Counted from the stretch's first letter, positions 38,509-47,796 are shown. The stretch: DNA of 64,000 nucleotides from Paenibacillus sp. FSL H3-0469 (GCF_038051945.1 NZ_CP150302.1:1798001-1862000), one strand, 5' to 3'. Notes: generated by a model from the letters alone, not told the origin. Translations and numbers: made by a program.

Positions 38509-39402
38509 CTATTTCGCCCGGGGATGATGATTCTCGTAGACCTCCTTCATATTCTTGCGGGCAATTCCGCTGTAAATCTGAGTGGTCGAACTATCGGAAT
38601 GGCCCAGCATCTGCTGCACGGAGCGCAGGTCCGCCCCGCCTTCCAGCAGATGCGCAGCGAAGGAGTGGCGCAGGGTGTGCGGTGTGATGTCCTGCTCAAT
38701 CTGAGCTTCACGCGCGTATTTTTTGATGATTTTCCAAAAGCCCTGACGGGTCAGCCGTCCGCCCAGACTGTTCAGAAACAGCGCAGGCTCGTCCTGATTG
38801 ACGCGCAGCAGCTTGTCCCGCATCCCCGAGGTGTAACGGGCTACGCAGTCCGCAGCGATGACGCCAATCGGCACCACCCGCTCCTTGCCGGAGGCACCGC
38901 TGCAGCGCGCGAACCGCAAGGAGGTATTCACATCCTCCACATTCAGCGAGATCAGCTCGGTTACACGGATACCCGTAGCATAGAGCAGCTCCAGCATGGC
39001 CTTATCGCGCATCCCCTGGGGAGCGGCTTCATCAGGAGCAGCCAGCAGACGCTCGATCTCCTCAATACTAAGTATGATCGGCGGCTTCTGGCTCGGCTTG
39101 ATGGCTTCCATATCCAGCGTAGGATCTTGGACAATCAGCCGTTCCTTCAGTAAAAAATGAAAATAAGCGCGCAGCGATACCGTATTCCGGTTCACCGTGG
39201 CCGCTGCCTTCCCGGCTCCGCGCAGGGCGCCCAAATACAGCATAATATGTGTTCTTCTAATCTCTTCTGCCGCGTCCAGGCCGCGCTCTTCCGCAAACTC
39301 CAGAAACTGCGATATATCCCGTCCATAGGATTCCAGCGTACTAGGAGACAATCCTTTGTCCCCGGACAAATACTGCATAAACGGCTGTAAGTATGACTTC
39401 AT
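38509..39402 (-). CDS. xerD: Site-specific tyrosine recombinase XerD
   Basis: This 297-aa protein has the N-terminal SAM-like core-binding domain (LSGDKGLSPSTLESYGRDI) and the catalytic domain with all expected residues: Arg in ATGIRVTEL, the Lys in SGKERVVPI, HxxR in HTLRHSF, His in LGHSD and the tyrosine in TTQIYS. It resolves chromosome dimers at dif with XerC. ATG 39402 lies nine bases after AGGAG; a TTG one codon earlier is less likely. Position next to yqzK and fur is as in B. subtilis (ripX). Confidence 0.96.
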   Translation of the reverse strand: MKSYLQPFMQYLSGDKGLSPSTLESYGRDISQFLEFAEERGLDAAEEIRRTHIMLYLGALRGAGKAAATVNRNTVSLRAYFHFLLKERLIVQDPTLDMEAIKPSQKPPIILSIEEIERLLAAPDEAAPQGMRDKAMLELLYATGIRVTELISLNVEDVNTSLRFARCSGASGKERVVPIGVIAADCVARYTSGMRDKLLRVNQDEPALFLNSLGGRLTRQGFWKIIKKYAREAQIEQDITPHTLRHSFAAHLLEGGADLRSVQQMLGHSDSSTTQIYSGIARKNMKEVYENHHPRAK

Positions 39403-39542
39403 CAATTCACGCTCCTGTCAGACTCAGGCTGCTTCATGCGGCTTCGCAGCGGGTTTAGGTCCAGCAGCCGGAACAGCGTTGTTCCATGACATGCTATAGA
39501 TTGATTCGACATACTTCTCCCTTAATCCTGCAATCCGTGCCG

Positions 39543-39776
39543 TTACTCCCCGTACCAGTAAAAAAGGCGCAGGCGATCCCCCGCACTAATCCCCTGTTCC
39601 CCGTACTGGACATCCTGAAACGCCCGGACGGCGGTGCCTTCCGGAATCTCAGCATTGCGGGCCGGACTGATCCAAGCGCTAACCCAGCTCAAAACATAAT
39701 ACAGCACACAGCTTACCGCCACAAGCATCGTTAAGAAATACAGCCGGCGCACCGTGCGGGGCAGAGAAATAATCAT
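39543..39776 (-). CDS. yqzK: DUF4227 (YqzK family) membrane protein
   Basis: This 77-aa protein has one membrane helix (about residues 12-36) and a soluble tail with TAVRAFQDV and GDRLRLFYWYGE. Its place between fur and xerD is that of yqzK in B. subtilis. Function is unknown. The 782-bp gap to fur contains two fused 51-bp repeat arrays. Confidence 0.82.
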   Translation of the reverse strand: MIISLPRTVRRLYFLTMLVAVSCVLYYVLSWVSAWISPARNAEIPEGTAVRAFQDVQYGEQGISAGDRLRLFYWYGE

Positions 39777-40014
39777 CCAGGCAGCCTCCTCAAAATGATA
39801 TCAGCGTCTGCGTCAGCAGCCTGCACATGCTCCCCTTCTGCTGCGCCTGAGTAAGCGCGCGGCCGGACGGCGAATAGAAGGATAGCGGGCAAAAGGGTTG
39901 CGGGCAGAACTCGTCCTTCACTTTATGCGCCGGAGGGCCTTGTTATGTACGTTAAGTAATTTTTTGATCTTTGCGCATCCAGCCCAGTCCGGCCAAAGCA
40001 GCTCAGCCGAAATA

Positions 40015-40405
40015 GGTGCGCTAATGCACCCTATTTGCTGGCTTAGCCGACTTTGGCTGGGATCAGGTGCACTTGTGCACCCCATTTACTCATTTAGCCG
40101 ACTTTGGCTGAATTTAGGGGCACTTGTGCTCTTCATTTGCCCGTTTAGCCGACTTTGGCTGAATTCAGGGGCACTTGTGCTCTTCATTACTCACCTTCAA
40201 CTGCCCGTCCAGCACACTTTTAGCCAATTCAAAGGGGATTTATCCCCTTCATTTCCTCGTCCTGCCCACTTTCAGCGAATTCAAAGGGATTAATCCCCTT
40301 CATTTCCACTTCCAGCACGCTTTTAGCCAATTCAAAGGGATTTATCCCCTTCATTCCCTCGTCCTGCCCACTTTAGCCGAGTTCAAAGGGATTTATCCCT
40401 TTCAT
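40015..40405. repeat. 51-bp tandem hairpin arrays, families C then B, back to back (array 4)
   Basis: Family C cores (GGTGCACTTGTGCACC type) start at 40015, 40066, 40117 and 40168. Family B cores (GGGATTTATCCC) start at 40235, 40286, 40337 and 40388. Spacing within each family is exactly 51 bp; the junction is 67 bp. The spacers of both families share a CATTT...TTAGCC(G)AATTC frame, so the palindrome changes while the surroundings stay similar. The gap 39777-40010 shows no gene. Confidence 0.95.
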
Positions 40406-40446
40406 CCCCCGCCGCAGCCCGCTTCCCTACTCTCCAGGCAATCAAA

Positions 40447-40481
40447 AAGCTCCCCTCCAGCCATTCAGCCGGGGAGAGCTT
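40447..40481 (-). terminator. Terminator of fur
   Basis: AGCTCCCC faces GGGGAGAGCT. On the minus strand it is followed by TTTTTGATTG. It lies about 80 bp after the fur stop. Confidence 0.7.
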
Positions 40482-40558
40482 GCGCGGTTCTTTTTCATCT
40501 GAAGATGAACTTAGGAAATTCGCAATGAAGCATTCATAAGTCCACATTCTATATACGC

Positions 40559-41026
40559 TTATTCGGGAGTATTGTCCTCTGCCGGATTCTTGTCCTTGCA
40601 GCGGTGGCATATCCCGTGAAAATCAAGTCTATGATCAACCACCGTGAAGTTGTATTCCTGCTCCAGCCGCTCTTCCAGCGGTCCAAGCCAATCCTCACGA
40701 ATCTCATCCATCGTTCCGCACTGCACACAAATCAAATGATGGTGATGATGCTTCGCCGTATCCGTACGCAGATCATAGCGGGCCACACCGTCTCCGAAAT
40801 TGATCTTCTCCACGACATGAAGCTCGCTAAGCAGTTCCAGGGTACGATATACGGTGGCAAGACCGATCTCGGGCGCCTTTTCTTTCACAAGCATGAATAC
40901 ATCTTCCGCACTTAAATGATCATCCTCGTTCTCCAGGAGAACTCTTAAGGTCGCTTCCCGTTGAGGTGTAAGCTTGTATCCTTGGGATTGTAGTTGTTGC
41001 TTAATCTTGTCTATTCGGGCTTCCAT
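40559..41026 (-). CDS. fur: Ferric uptake regulator Fur
   Basis: This 155-aa protein has the winged-helix domain (LTPQREATLRVLLENEDDHLSAEDVF, GLATVYRTLELLSE), the HHHHHLICVQCG metal site and the C-terminal CHRCK pair of the structural zinc site. It is placed as Fur rather than PerR or Zur because of its position between spoIIM and yqzK/xerD, where B. subtilis has fur. It would repress the siderophore permease operon through the box at 3.56 kb. Confidence 0.93.
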   Translation of the reverse strand: MEARIDKIKQQLQSQGYKLTPQREATLRVLLENEDDHLSAEDVFMLVKEKAPEIGLATVYRTLELLSELHVVEKINFGDGVARYDLRTDTAKHHHHHLICVQCGTMDEIREDWLGPLEERLEQEYNFTVVDHRLDFHGICHRCKDKNPAEDNTPE

Positions 41027-41230
41027 TGTCTGCCTCCCCCTTGGAAAATTACCACACCGGGCTTCAAGCCACTTCTTCCATTATAGGGGGATTTCCTTTG
41101 AGAAGTCAAACGGTTTTAGCATCTGGAGGGAGCTGACCCGCACGTTCACAAATACTCCATATTAGTAAAATATTCCACTCTCTCTCCGCAGCACCGGCGC
41201 CGATTCCCTGCTCCTGTCTGCTTCTCACTT

Positions 41231-41866
41231 TCACCCGGCTGACACCAGCAGCGGCGTCACCCAGCGCATCATCACCGGAGTCACGTAAGCCTCGAAGCCC
41301 GAGATTCCCATCACCAGCAGCGCCATCCCCAGGGAGAGCAGCGTGTACATCATGAACGGATGGGTGATCTGCGTGCGGCGCTGCTGTCCGAGCACACGGC
41401 TGCGGATCATCAGCAGGGAGAACCCGAGCGCAGCCGCACTGCATACCAGCAGCACCGGAATCAGCACCAGATTATGCGGAGCAACGGAGACCAGGGCGAA
41501 CAGCATGCCGTGCCAGGAATATTGGCTGACCAGCGTGCCGACGGTGAAGCCGATCAGCACACCTTTGAGGAAATCCAGAATCAGAATGCCCGGGAGCCCG
41601 ATTACAGACAAGCCAAGCACCCAGATCAGGCCGACCCACTTCAGATGAAAAGCGGCGATGCTCCAATATGAATCCTGCGCGTCAGGCAGTCCCTGCTGAT
41701 CGACCGTCACGAAGAAGTTGCTTAAGTAATCGCCCAGCTCCTGCTGCTGATCCAGTGTTAGCGCACTGACGATAAGCGCTCCGAATACCACCCCGACCAG
41801 AAATAATACCGCGACAAAAATATAAAGAGGCGTCTGTTCCTTCACCATCAGCTTTAGACTGCGCAC
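41231..41866 (-). CDS. spoIIM: Stage II sporulation protein M
   Basis: This 211-aa polytopic membrane protein has a cytoplasmic N-terminus, then about five helices, with the SpoIIM-type segment FLKGVLIGFTVGTLVSQYSWHGMLFALVSVAPHNL. GTG 41866 is nine bases after AAGGGG; an earlier GTG at 41890 has no ribosome site. With SpoIID and SpoIIP it drives septal peptidoglycan remodelling for engulfment. Located next to fur as in Bacillus. Confidence 0.92.
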   Translation of the reverse strand: MRSLKLMVKEQTPLYIFVAVLFLVGVVFGALIVSALTLDQQQELGDYLSNFFVTVDQQGLPDAQDSYWSIAAFHLKWVGLIWVLGLSVIGLPGILILDFLKGVLIGFTVGTLVSQYSWHGMLFALVSVAPHNLVLIPVLLVCSAAALGFSLLMIRSRVLGQQRRTQITHPFMMYTLLSLGMALLVMGISGFEAYVTPVMMRWVTPLLVSAG

Positions 41867-41933
41867 CCTGACATTCCCCTTTCCGGTCACATGTTACACC
41901 ATATGAGGGAATGCCCTGATCTATGACTTGTCC

Positions 41934-43127
41934 TTAGCTCTTGACCACCTTGCCGTAGGTCCCGCCGCCTCCCGAGGAGAGGACGAGCTGCCCGCTGCGG
42001 GCCAGCACGATCAGCCCCGCCAGCTCTGCCCCCGCTACAGCGGCAAGCTCGGCTTCCGCAGCACGGTGCAGAATGTTCATCTCTGTGCCAAAAGCCTCCA
42101 GCAGCAGATTCAGCTTACGCTTGCCGAGGCCGGGAATGAACTCCAGCGGCACCTGGTAGTGGTACGGGGGCCGGTAATCCGGAACCTGCGGCTGCGAACG
42201 GTCGGCAATGTGCAGAATCCGGTCCAGTACCCCCTGGACCAGCTTAGGACTGCCGCAATACGGGCAGCGTTCTGAGGTGCTGTAGGCTTCGTCAATGATG
42301 CTGCCGCAGCCGCCGCAGTAGGTCCGGTGATATTTGCCCAGCCGGGGATTCAGCCCGAAGTTGGCGCTGACCCTGCGTCCTTCCGAGCGCTGGAGCGCAA
42401 GCTTCAGCTCCTCGAAGGAGGGCTTCCGCATCTCGATGACATTGTACTCGCGGCCGATTTTGCCAAGGGAATGAGCATCGGAATTGGTCAGGAAGCTGTA
42501 ACGGTCAAGCTCCGAGATATACCCTGCCATCTCTGAATCCGCACTGAGGCCAAGCTCCACCGCCGCGATGCGGTCCAGATCGAATAACTCAGCCATCCGC
42601 TCGGCCGCACAGCCATAGAGTCCCTTGTGGGGCGTGAAAATATGGGCCGGAATCAGCAGCCCGCCCCGCCCGGTAATCTCGTCCTGAAGCACCCTGGAAG
42701 GGGCGTACAGACGCTGGGAGCTGAGATTCACATTACGCATATGGGCGCTCATCCAGGTGCTGAAATCCTCCATCGTCCCAAGGTCCGGCATGAAGGCCAG
42801 GACATGGCACTCTTTTCGCCCGGGCTCGCGGATCTCAATCTCGGTTCCCAGCAGGATCGTCGTCCCCCGGTAAGCAATTCCGCCGCCTGCGGCTATCGTC
42901 ATCTCACCGGAATCCAGCGCCGCAGCAATATCCCGCAGCACACCCGGAGAGTGGCTGTCGATAATGCCGATCAGGCCAATCCCCTTGCGCTCCGCTGCCT
43001 CCCTGGCAATCCCGGCGAAGGTCAGATCACGGCTGCCGCTGATTTTGACCGCCTGGCCCTCCGAAGTCCGTCCGATATGCACATGCAGATCACAGTAGAC
43101 ACTGCTGAGCTCCGCCGCTAGTGCCAT
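41934..43127 (-). CDS. Endonuclease Q-type PHP-domain nuclease
   Basis: This 397-aa protein has a PHP domain (DLHVHIGR at the start, IDSHSPG, LIPAHIFTPH and TNSDAHSLG later), a four-cysteine zinc ribbon (CGGC...CPYC, about residues 272-292) and a C-terminal helix-hairpin-helix-like part (FIPGLGKRKLNLLLEAFG). This is the EndoQ architecture; such enzymes nick DNA 5' to deaminated bases such as hypoxanthine and uracil. It overlaps the ADP-ribose pyrophosphatase gene by ten bases, so the two are co-translated. Confidence 0.9.
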   Translation of the reverse strand: MALAAELSSVYCDLHVHIGRTSEGQAVKISGSRDLTFAGIAREAAERKGIGLIGIIDSHSPGVLRDIAAALDSGEMTIAAGGGIAYRGTTILLGTEIEIREPGRKECHVLAFMPDLGTMEDFSTWMSAHMRNVNLSSQRLYAPSRVLQDEITGRGGLLIPAHIFTPHKGLYGCAAERMAELFDLDRIAAVELGLSADSEMAGYISELDRYSFLTNSDAHSLGKIGREYNVIEMRKPSFEELKLALQRSEGRRVSANFGLNPRLGKYHRTYCGGCGSIIDEAYSTSERCPYCGSPKLVQGVLDRILHIADRSQPQVPDYRPPYHYQVPLEFIPGLGKRKLNLLLEAFGTEMNILHRAAEAELAAVAGAELAGLIVLARSGQLVLSSGGGGTYGKVVKS

Positions 43128-43690
43128 TGGCCTGTCAGCGTATAGAGATGCCAGGCATAGACCGCCATCATCGTCTTGGCATCGGCAATACGTCCGTCCG
43201 CAATGTACTGGTAGGCTTCCTCCAGCGTCAGCTCGGAGACCTCCAGGAACTCATCCTCATCCAGCGCCATCTCGCCCGGCTGGGCATCCTCGGTCACATA
43301 GAGGTGAATGATCTCGTCGGCGAAGCCGGGAGAGGTATAGAAAGACTTCAGCAGCTTCAGCCCCCCGCTATGAAATCCGGTCTCCTCCTGAAGCTCACGG
43401 CCCGCAGCCGCCAGCGGATCTTCACCCGGGTCCAGCTTCCCTGCCGGAATCTCCACCTCGGTACGGTGCATCGGCTGACGGTACTGCTCCACGACCAGCA
43501 TTTTACCTTGATTCAAAGCGAGCACAGCTACAGCTCCAGGATGCTTCACAACCTCACGGGTTGCGGTATTGCCGTCCGGCAGTCTCACAGTATCCACCTG
43601 AAGCGAAATAATGTGGCCTGCAAAAATCGGCTTCGTCGACAATGTTTCTTCATCCAATGCGGGGTTGCGGTTTATTTCATCTTTTTTCAT
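43118..43690 (-). CDS. nudF: ADP-ribose pyrophosphatase (Nudix)
   Basis: This 190-aa protein has a complete Nudix box, G84-x5-E90-x7-R98-E99-x2-EE-x-G105, and the ADP-ribose-type proline downstream region (SFYTSPGFADEIIHLYV). It hydrolyses ADP-ribose to AMP and ribose-5-phosphate. ATG 43690 follows AAAGGAG by 11 bases; the frame runs open to 43810 without a better site. It is the first gene of the nudF-EndoQ pair. Confidence 0.92.
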   Translation of the reverse strand: MKKDEINRNPALDEETLSTKPIFAGHIISLQVDTVRLPDGNTATREVVKHPGAVAVLALNQGKMLVVEQYRQPMHRTEVEIPAGKLDPGEDPLAAAGRELQEETGFHSGGLKLLKSFYTSPGFADEIIHLYVTEDAQPGEMALDEDEFLEVSELTLEEAYQYIADGRIADAKTMMAVYAWHLYTLTGQWH

Positions 43691-43767
43691 AGATTTGTGG
43701 TCTCCTTTGGCATCGTTATGCATAGGGTGTATTATAGCAAACTTATGAAGAAAGAAGGAATGCAGGC

Positions 43768-43941
43768 ATGAATGACATCCTTGTCCAAGCAAGCTCATCC
43801 GCAGTAACAATGGTAGGTAAACCGGAACAGATTATGGCCGTAATGGCCGGGTGGATGAAGCAATACGGGCGCGATATGCCCCTCTCTTACATCCTGCTGC
43901 TCCAGGCAGATTCGCGGATCAAAGCTTCCAAGGCTGGATAA
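43768..43941 (+). CDS. MciZ-like small protein (putative FtsZ inhibitor)
   Basis: This 57-aa protein has a core that reads TMVGKPEQIMAVMAGWMKQYG followed by LSYILLL. The VGKxxxI...L/M...YG pattern resembles MciZ, the 40-aa sporulation peptide that caps FtsZ filaments in B. subtilis. AAGGA lies eight bases before the ATG and a strong terminator follows the stop. It is divergent from nudF. The similarity is short and from memory, so the name is tentative. Confidence 0.5.
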   Translation: MNDILVQASSSAVTMVGKPEQIMAVMAGWMKQYGRDMPLSYILLLQADSRIKASKAG

Positions 43942-43989
43942 TGCCGCTTCGTTCTTCCGGTCAGCGTCTATGATATTCCAGGGTATAAG

Positions 43990-44028
43990 AAGGAGCTGTC
44001 TCCCGGATCATCCCGGAAGCAGCTCCTT
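43990..44028 (+). terminator. Terminator after the MciZ-like gene
   Basis: AAGGAGCTG...CCCGG pairs with CCCGG...CAGCTCCTT. It is followed by TATTGTTATT. Confidence 0.85.
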
Positions 44029-44060
44029 TATTGTTATTCATAAGCGGCAGGTGACCGCCT

Positions 44061-44170
44061 AAGTGGAAACGGCTTTGCCGTCTTTTTAAGGACGGTACCG
44101 TTTCAGCGAGAAATAGAAGGATAAGTTATCGTGTGCAACATATAACTTCTTATATTTTTAGCAAAAACCT
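44061..44170. repeat. Interspersed ~105-bp intergenic repeat, copy 2
   Basis: This copy matches 165-270 in the same orientation with about ten differences and two one- or two-base gaps. The nested hairpin is retained. Like copy 1 it lies next to a terminator. Confidence 0.85.
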
Positions 44171-44206
44171 TGCCCTGGCCGGGTCCCTGCACAGCCTCTT
44201 ATCGGC

Positions 44207-45334
44207 TTAGCCCTTCTGGCTCTCGGCCACAATGGCTACAACCAGACTGGCCACCTTGACGATGTCTGCAGCCTTGATCCGCTCCTTCGTGGTATGGATA
44301 TCCTCGTAACCAACTGCCAGGTTCACAACCGGAACGTTCAGGCCGTTGAACACATTGGCATCACTGCCGCCGCCGGAAGCGAACAGGCGGGGGGTCAGGC
44401 CCTGCGCAGTGACCGCACGGGCCGCCAGTTGAACGACCGGATCACCCGCACCAAAGCTGAATGCCGGATAGATTGTCTCGCTGCGGAATTCACTCTGCGC
44501 CCCGTGTTCGCGGGCTGTTGTCTCCAGTGCCTCCCGCATGGAGGCCACCTGAAGGTCAACCTTCTCCTGCACAATACTGCGGGCCTCCGCATCCAGCTGC
44601 ACATGGTCGCAGACCACATTCGTCGGCCCGCCGCCGGCGAACTTGCCGATATTCGCTGTCGTTTCGTTGTCGATCCGTCCCAGCTTCATGGCCGAAATAG
44701 CTTTGCTTGCTACCTGGATGGCGCTGATGCCGTCCTCCGGGTTCACGCCTGCATGGGCGGATTTGCCGAAGATCTGCATCGAGATCCGGGCCACGCCTGG
44801 TGCGGCGGTAGCAATAGCTCCCACTTCTCCGTTGGAATCCAGCGCGAAGCCCATATCTGCATCCAGATTCGCCGGGTCCATGGCTCGTGCGCCCATCAGC
44901 CCCGACTCTTCGCCTGCCGTGATGACGAACTGAATCTGGCCGTGCGGCAGCTTCTGCTCCTGAATCACCCGGATGGCCTCGAACAGGGCAGCCAGTCCTG
45001 CTTTGTCATCCGCCCCAAGAATGGTGCTGCCATCGCTTCGAATCCAGCCGTCTTCCCCAAGGGTTGGCTTGATCTTCTGGCCGGGCACCACGGTATCCAT
45101 ATGGCAGGTGAACAGCAGCTTCGGCGCGCTCACTCCGCTGTCCGCAGGCCAGGTCACGAACAGATTGCCGGCTCCGTGTCCCGTTCTCTCCTGCGAATCG
45201 TCTTCCACTGCGCTCAGCCCCAGGCTGCTGAACTTCTCCTTAAGCACATCGGCAATCTGCCGTTCATTCCGGGTCTCACTGTCAATCTGGACAAGCTCCA
45301 TGAACTCATGGATCAATCGGTCTTCTGATATCAT
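44207..45334 (-). CDS. PepT-like M20/M28-type peptidase (tripeptidase T family)
   Basis: This 375-aa zinc peptidase has TCHMDTVVPG, GADDKAGLAAL, TAGEESGLMGA and a late SGGGSDANVF block, the order seen in PepT-like proteins such as B. subtilis YqjE. It is cytoplasmic and probably degrades short peptides. An AGAGGG ribosome site lies eight bases before the ATG. It is separate from the M20 enzyme at 18 kb and belongs to a different subgroup. Confidence 0.9.
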   Translation of the reverse strand: MISEDRLIHEFMELVQIDSETRNERQIADVLKEKFSSLGLSAVEDDSQERTGHGAGNLFVTWPADSGVSAPKLLFTCHMDTVVPGQKIKPTLGEDGWIRSDGSTILGADDKAGLAALFEAIRVIQEQKLPHGQIQFVITAGEESGLMGARAMDPANLDADMGFALDSNGEVGAIATAAPGVARISMQIFGKSAHAGVNPEDGISAIQVASKAISAMKLGRIDNETTANIGKFAGGGPTNVVCDHVQLDAEARSIVQEKVDLQVASMREALETTAREHGAQSEFRSETIYPAFSFGAGDPVVQLAARAVTAQGLTPRLFASGGGSDANVFNGLNVPVVNLAVGYEDIHTTKERIKAADIVKVASLVVAIVAESQKG

Positions 45335-45433
45335 ACGGACTTCCCTCTCTTTCTCAGATACGTTACAATGGTTGTACTGCGTTCAATTGTGGGCTCATGC
45401 TCATAACTTAAACTAATCTCAAAGGAGTCACTC

Positions 45434-45535
45434 ATGCAACGACAAAAATGGTTCCGCATTATCATCTACATCATGCTGTTCGCTATGATCGCCTCTACGG
45501 TGCTGTTCGTCATCGAGCCGTTTTTGGCCGGTTAA
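45434..45535 (+). CDS. prli42: Stressosome-associated miniprotein Prli42
   Basis: This 33-aa protein has a basic N-terminus (MQRQKWFR) and a single membrane helix with the YIMLFAMIASTVLF pattern of Prli42. Prli42 anchors the stressosome to the membrane in Listeria and is conserved in Firmicutes. AAAGGAG precedes the ATG by seven bases. Its stop overlaps the lipB stop on the other strand by three bases (convergent). Confidence 0.82.
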   Translation: MQRQKWFRIIIYIMLFAMIASTVLFVIEPFLAG

Positions 45536-46263
45536 TCACGCTTAGCACTTAAGTAACAGCGTCCGGGTTCCCCGGGCGCTGTTTGGCTATACGGAAACTG
45601 CTCCAGGAAATAAGGCACCAATTCTTCAGCAACCGTCCCGATGTCAATAGCGCGCCCCGTGCATTCCTCCAGCGAGGTCACTCCATATTCCGCAATACCG
45701 CAGGGGATAATGCCGGTGAAGCCGCTTTGCCCGATCCCGGCCGATACGTTGAAGGCGAAGCCATGACTGGTGACAAACCCCCGGCGGAATTTACACTTGT
45801 TGAACTTGACGCCGATTGCACAGATTTTCTCATCACCGACCCATACCCCGGTATACCCCTGCTTGCGGGTTCCCGTAATTCCATTGGCCTCCAGATACGC
45901 AATAATCACCGACTCCAGCTTGCGCAGATAACCGTGCAGATCAACCTTGCCGTGCTCGCCCAGCTTCAAAAGCGGGTAACCGACCAGCTGGCCGGGCCCA
46001 TGATATGTAATATCTCCCCCGCGGTCAATCTCAAACAGCGCAATGCCCTGCTGTCTGAGCTGTTCCCCGCTGAGGAGCAAATGCTCCGGATGATTCTGCG
46101 AACCGATGGTGTACGTGGGCGGATGCTGCAAAAGAATCAGCTGCTCGGAAGCGGTGCCCGCGTCAATCGCATGCACCGCTTCCTTTTGCAGCTCCCAGGC
46201 CGCCCCGTACTCCATCAGCGGAAGAATGGTAACTGTAAGTTTGCTTAGGTTCAGGTTCTCCAT
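45532..46263 (-). CDS. lipB: Octanoyl-ACP:protein N-octanoyltransferase LipB
   Basis: This 243-aa protein has the signature RGGDITYHGPGQLVGY (81-96), lysine in AIGVKF (Lys153) and the catalytic cysteine in IIPCGI (Cys188). It moves octanoate from acyl carrier protein to lipoyl domains. ATG 46263 is 11 bases after AAAGGGG; an ATG at 46290 lies too close to its own purine run. It sits just downstream of bkdB, whose E2 lipoyl domain needs this modification, a sensible functional pairing. Confidence 0.95.
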   Translation of the reverse strand: MENLNLSKLTVTILPLMEYGAAWELQKEAVHAIDAGTASEQLILLQHPPTYTIGSQNHPEHLLLSGEQLRQQGIALFEIDRGGDITYHGPGQLVGYPLLKLGEHGKVDLHGYLRKLESVIIAYLEANGITGTRKQGYTGVWVGDEKICAIGVKFNKCKFRRGFVTSHGFAFNVSAGIGQSGFTGIIPCGIAEYGVTSLEECTGRAIDIGTVAEELVPYFLEQFPYSQTAPGEPGRCYLSAKRD

Positions 46264-46323
46264 GATCGTAAGTTCCCCTTTGCTTCTCATTCTCCCTGTT
46301 CCAGGGGTCCGCAGCCGCCTTAC

Positions 46324-47775
46324 TTAGTAGAGCTTCGTCTCCGGGGTGTAGCCTTCCACATTATCCTTCACGCGCTGCAGGAACCGTCCGCTGATGACTC
46401 CGTCCAGAATCCGGTGATCCAGCGACAGACAGATATTCGCCATCGAACGAACGGCAATCATATCATTGATGACGACAGGCTTTTTGACAATGGATTCAAA
46501 AGTGAGAATCGCTGCCTGCGGATAGTTGATGATTGGATAAGACAGAATCGAGCCGAACGAACCGGTGTTGTTCACCGTGAACGTGCCGCCCTGCATATCA
46601 TCCAGGCGCAGCTTGCCCTCCCGTGTCTTCAGTGCCAGTTCGTCGATCTCGCGGGCCAGCCCGGCGACATTCTTCTGATCGGCTTTTTTGATGACCGGCG
46701 TCATAACCGAATCCTCTGTGCCTACGGCCAGCGAGATGTTGATGTCGCGTTTGACGATGATTTTGTCCACGGCCCAGACGGAGTTCATGATCGGGTAATC
46801 CTTGATCGCACTAACCACAGCCTTCATCAAAAAAGCGAGATAAGTCAGGTTGATCCCTTCCTTGCGCTTGAACTCATCCTTCAGCTTGTTGCGCAGCACC
46901 ACCAGATTGGTCACATCGACCTCGATCATCGTCCAGGCATGCGGGATCTCCGAGACGCTCTGGCGCATTCTGGTAGCAATCGTATTACGGATCGGCGTAA
47001 CATCGATCAGATATTCCGAGCTGCTGCCCCGTCCGCCTTCGATCTCAATCGTCGGAATCTTCGGTGATTCGCTAAGGTGCAGGCCGGAGTTGCGGACCGG
47101 CTGAAGTGCGTCCGGCACAGGCTGGAGCACAGGCTGCTGCGCTGCGGGTACAGCGGCAGCAGGAGCCGTGTCAGGCACGGGCGCTGCGGCAGGGGCTACA
47201 GCGGATGCCGGCGGCTGAACGGCGGCCGCACCGCTTGCAAGGAACGTGAGCACATCCTTGCGTGTGATACGTCCGCCCAGGCCGGTGCCCGGCACGGCCG
47301 CCAGGTTGATGCCGTGCTCGGCGGCCAGCGACTGCACAGCCGGAGAGTACCGGGCGCGCATTGGAGCTGCGGCGTCATAAGCCGCAGCGGGCACGGGCGG
47401 CCGCGCGGCGGCGTGGGCCGCCTGCGGGGCAGTGCCAGATGCCGCAGCCGGGGCAGCGGCAGGGGCTGGGGCGTCACCGGAAGCTGCCGGTGACGGGGCC
47501 GCAGCGGCTGGCGCGGCTGAGCCAGCCACAGCGATGCGGGCGATGATCTCGCCGACGCTGACCGTCTGGCCCTCCTCGGCCAGCAGCTCGACCAGCGTGC
47601 CGTCTACCGTTGCAGGCAGCTCCGCGTTCACCTTATCCGTAATCAGCTCGCAGATCGGCTCATATTGCTCTATCGAATCGCCCGGCTGCTTCAGCCATTT
47701 CCCGATGGTCGCCGATACCAGCGATTCAGCCAGCTGCGGCATAATTACATCCGTCAGCGTTGTATTGTCAGACAT
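46324..47775 (-). CDS. bkdB: Branched-chain 2-oxoacid dehydrogenase E2 (lipoamide acyltransferase)
   Basis: This 483-aa protein has an N-terminal lipoyl domain (lipoyl-lysine in ITDKVNAE, Lys48), a long Ala/Pro-rich linker, the E3/E1-binding domain (RYSPAVQSLAAEHGINL...GRITRKDV), a second linker, and the C-terminal catalytic domain with SLDHRILDG. It transfers branched acyl groups to CoA. In Bacillus-like bacteria the complex makes the primers for iso/anteiso fatty acids. A 368-bp repeat-bearing gap separates it from bkdAB. Confidence 0.95.
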   Translation of the reverse strand: MSDNTTLTDVIMPQLAESLVSATIGKWLKQPGDSIEQYEPICELITDKVNAELPATVDGTLVELLAEEGQTVSVGEIIARIAVAGSAAPAAAAPSPAASGDAPAPAAAPAAASGTAPQAAHAAARPPVPAAAYDAAAPMRARYSPAVQSLAAEHGINLAAVPGTGLGGRITRKDVLTFLASGAAAVQPPASAVAPAAAPVPDTAPAAAVPAAQQPVLQPVPDALQPVRNSGLHLSESPKIPTIEIEGGRGSSSEYLIDVTPIRNTIATRMRQSVSEIPHAWTMIEVDVTNLVVLRNKLKDEFKRKEGINLTYLAFLMKAVVSAIKDYPIMNSVWAVDKIIVKRDINISLAVGTEDSVMTPVIKKADQKNVAGLAREIDELALKTREGKLRLDDMQGGTFTVNNTGSFGSILSYPIINYPQAAILTFESIVKKPVVINDMIAVRSMANICLSLDHRILDGVISGRFLQRVKDNVEGYTPETKLY

Positions 47776-47796
47776 AATGTCACTCCTTAAAGTTTT

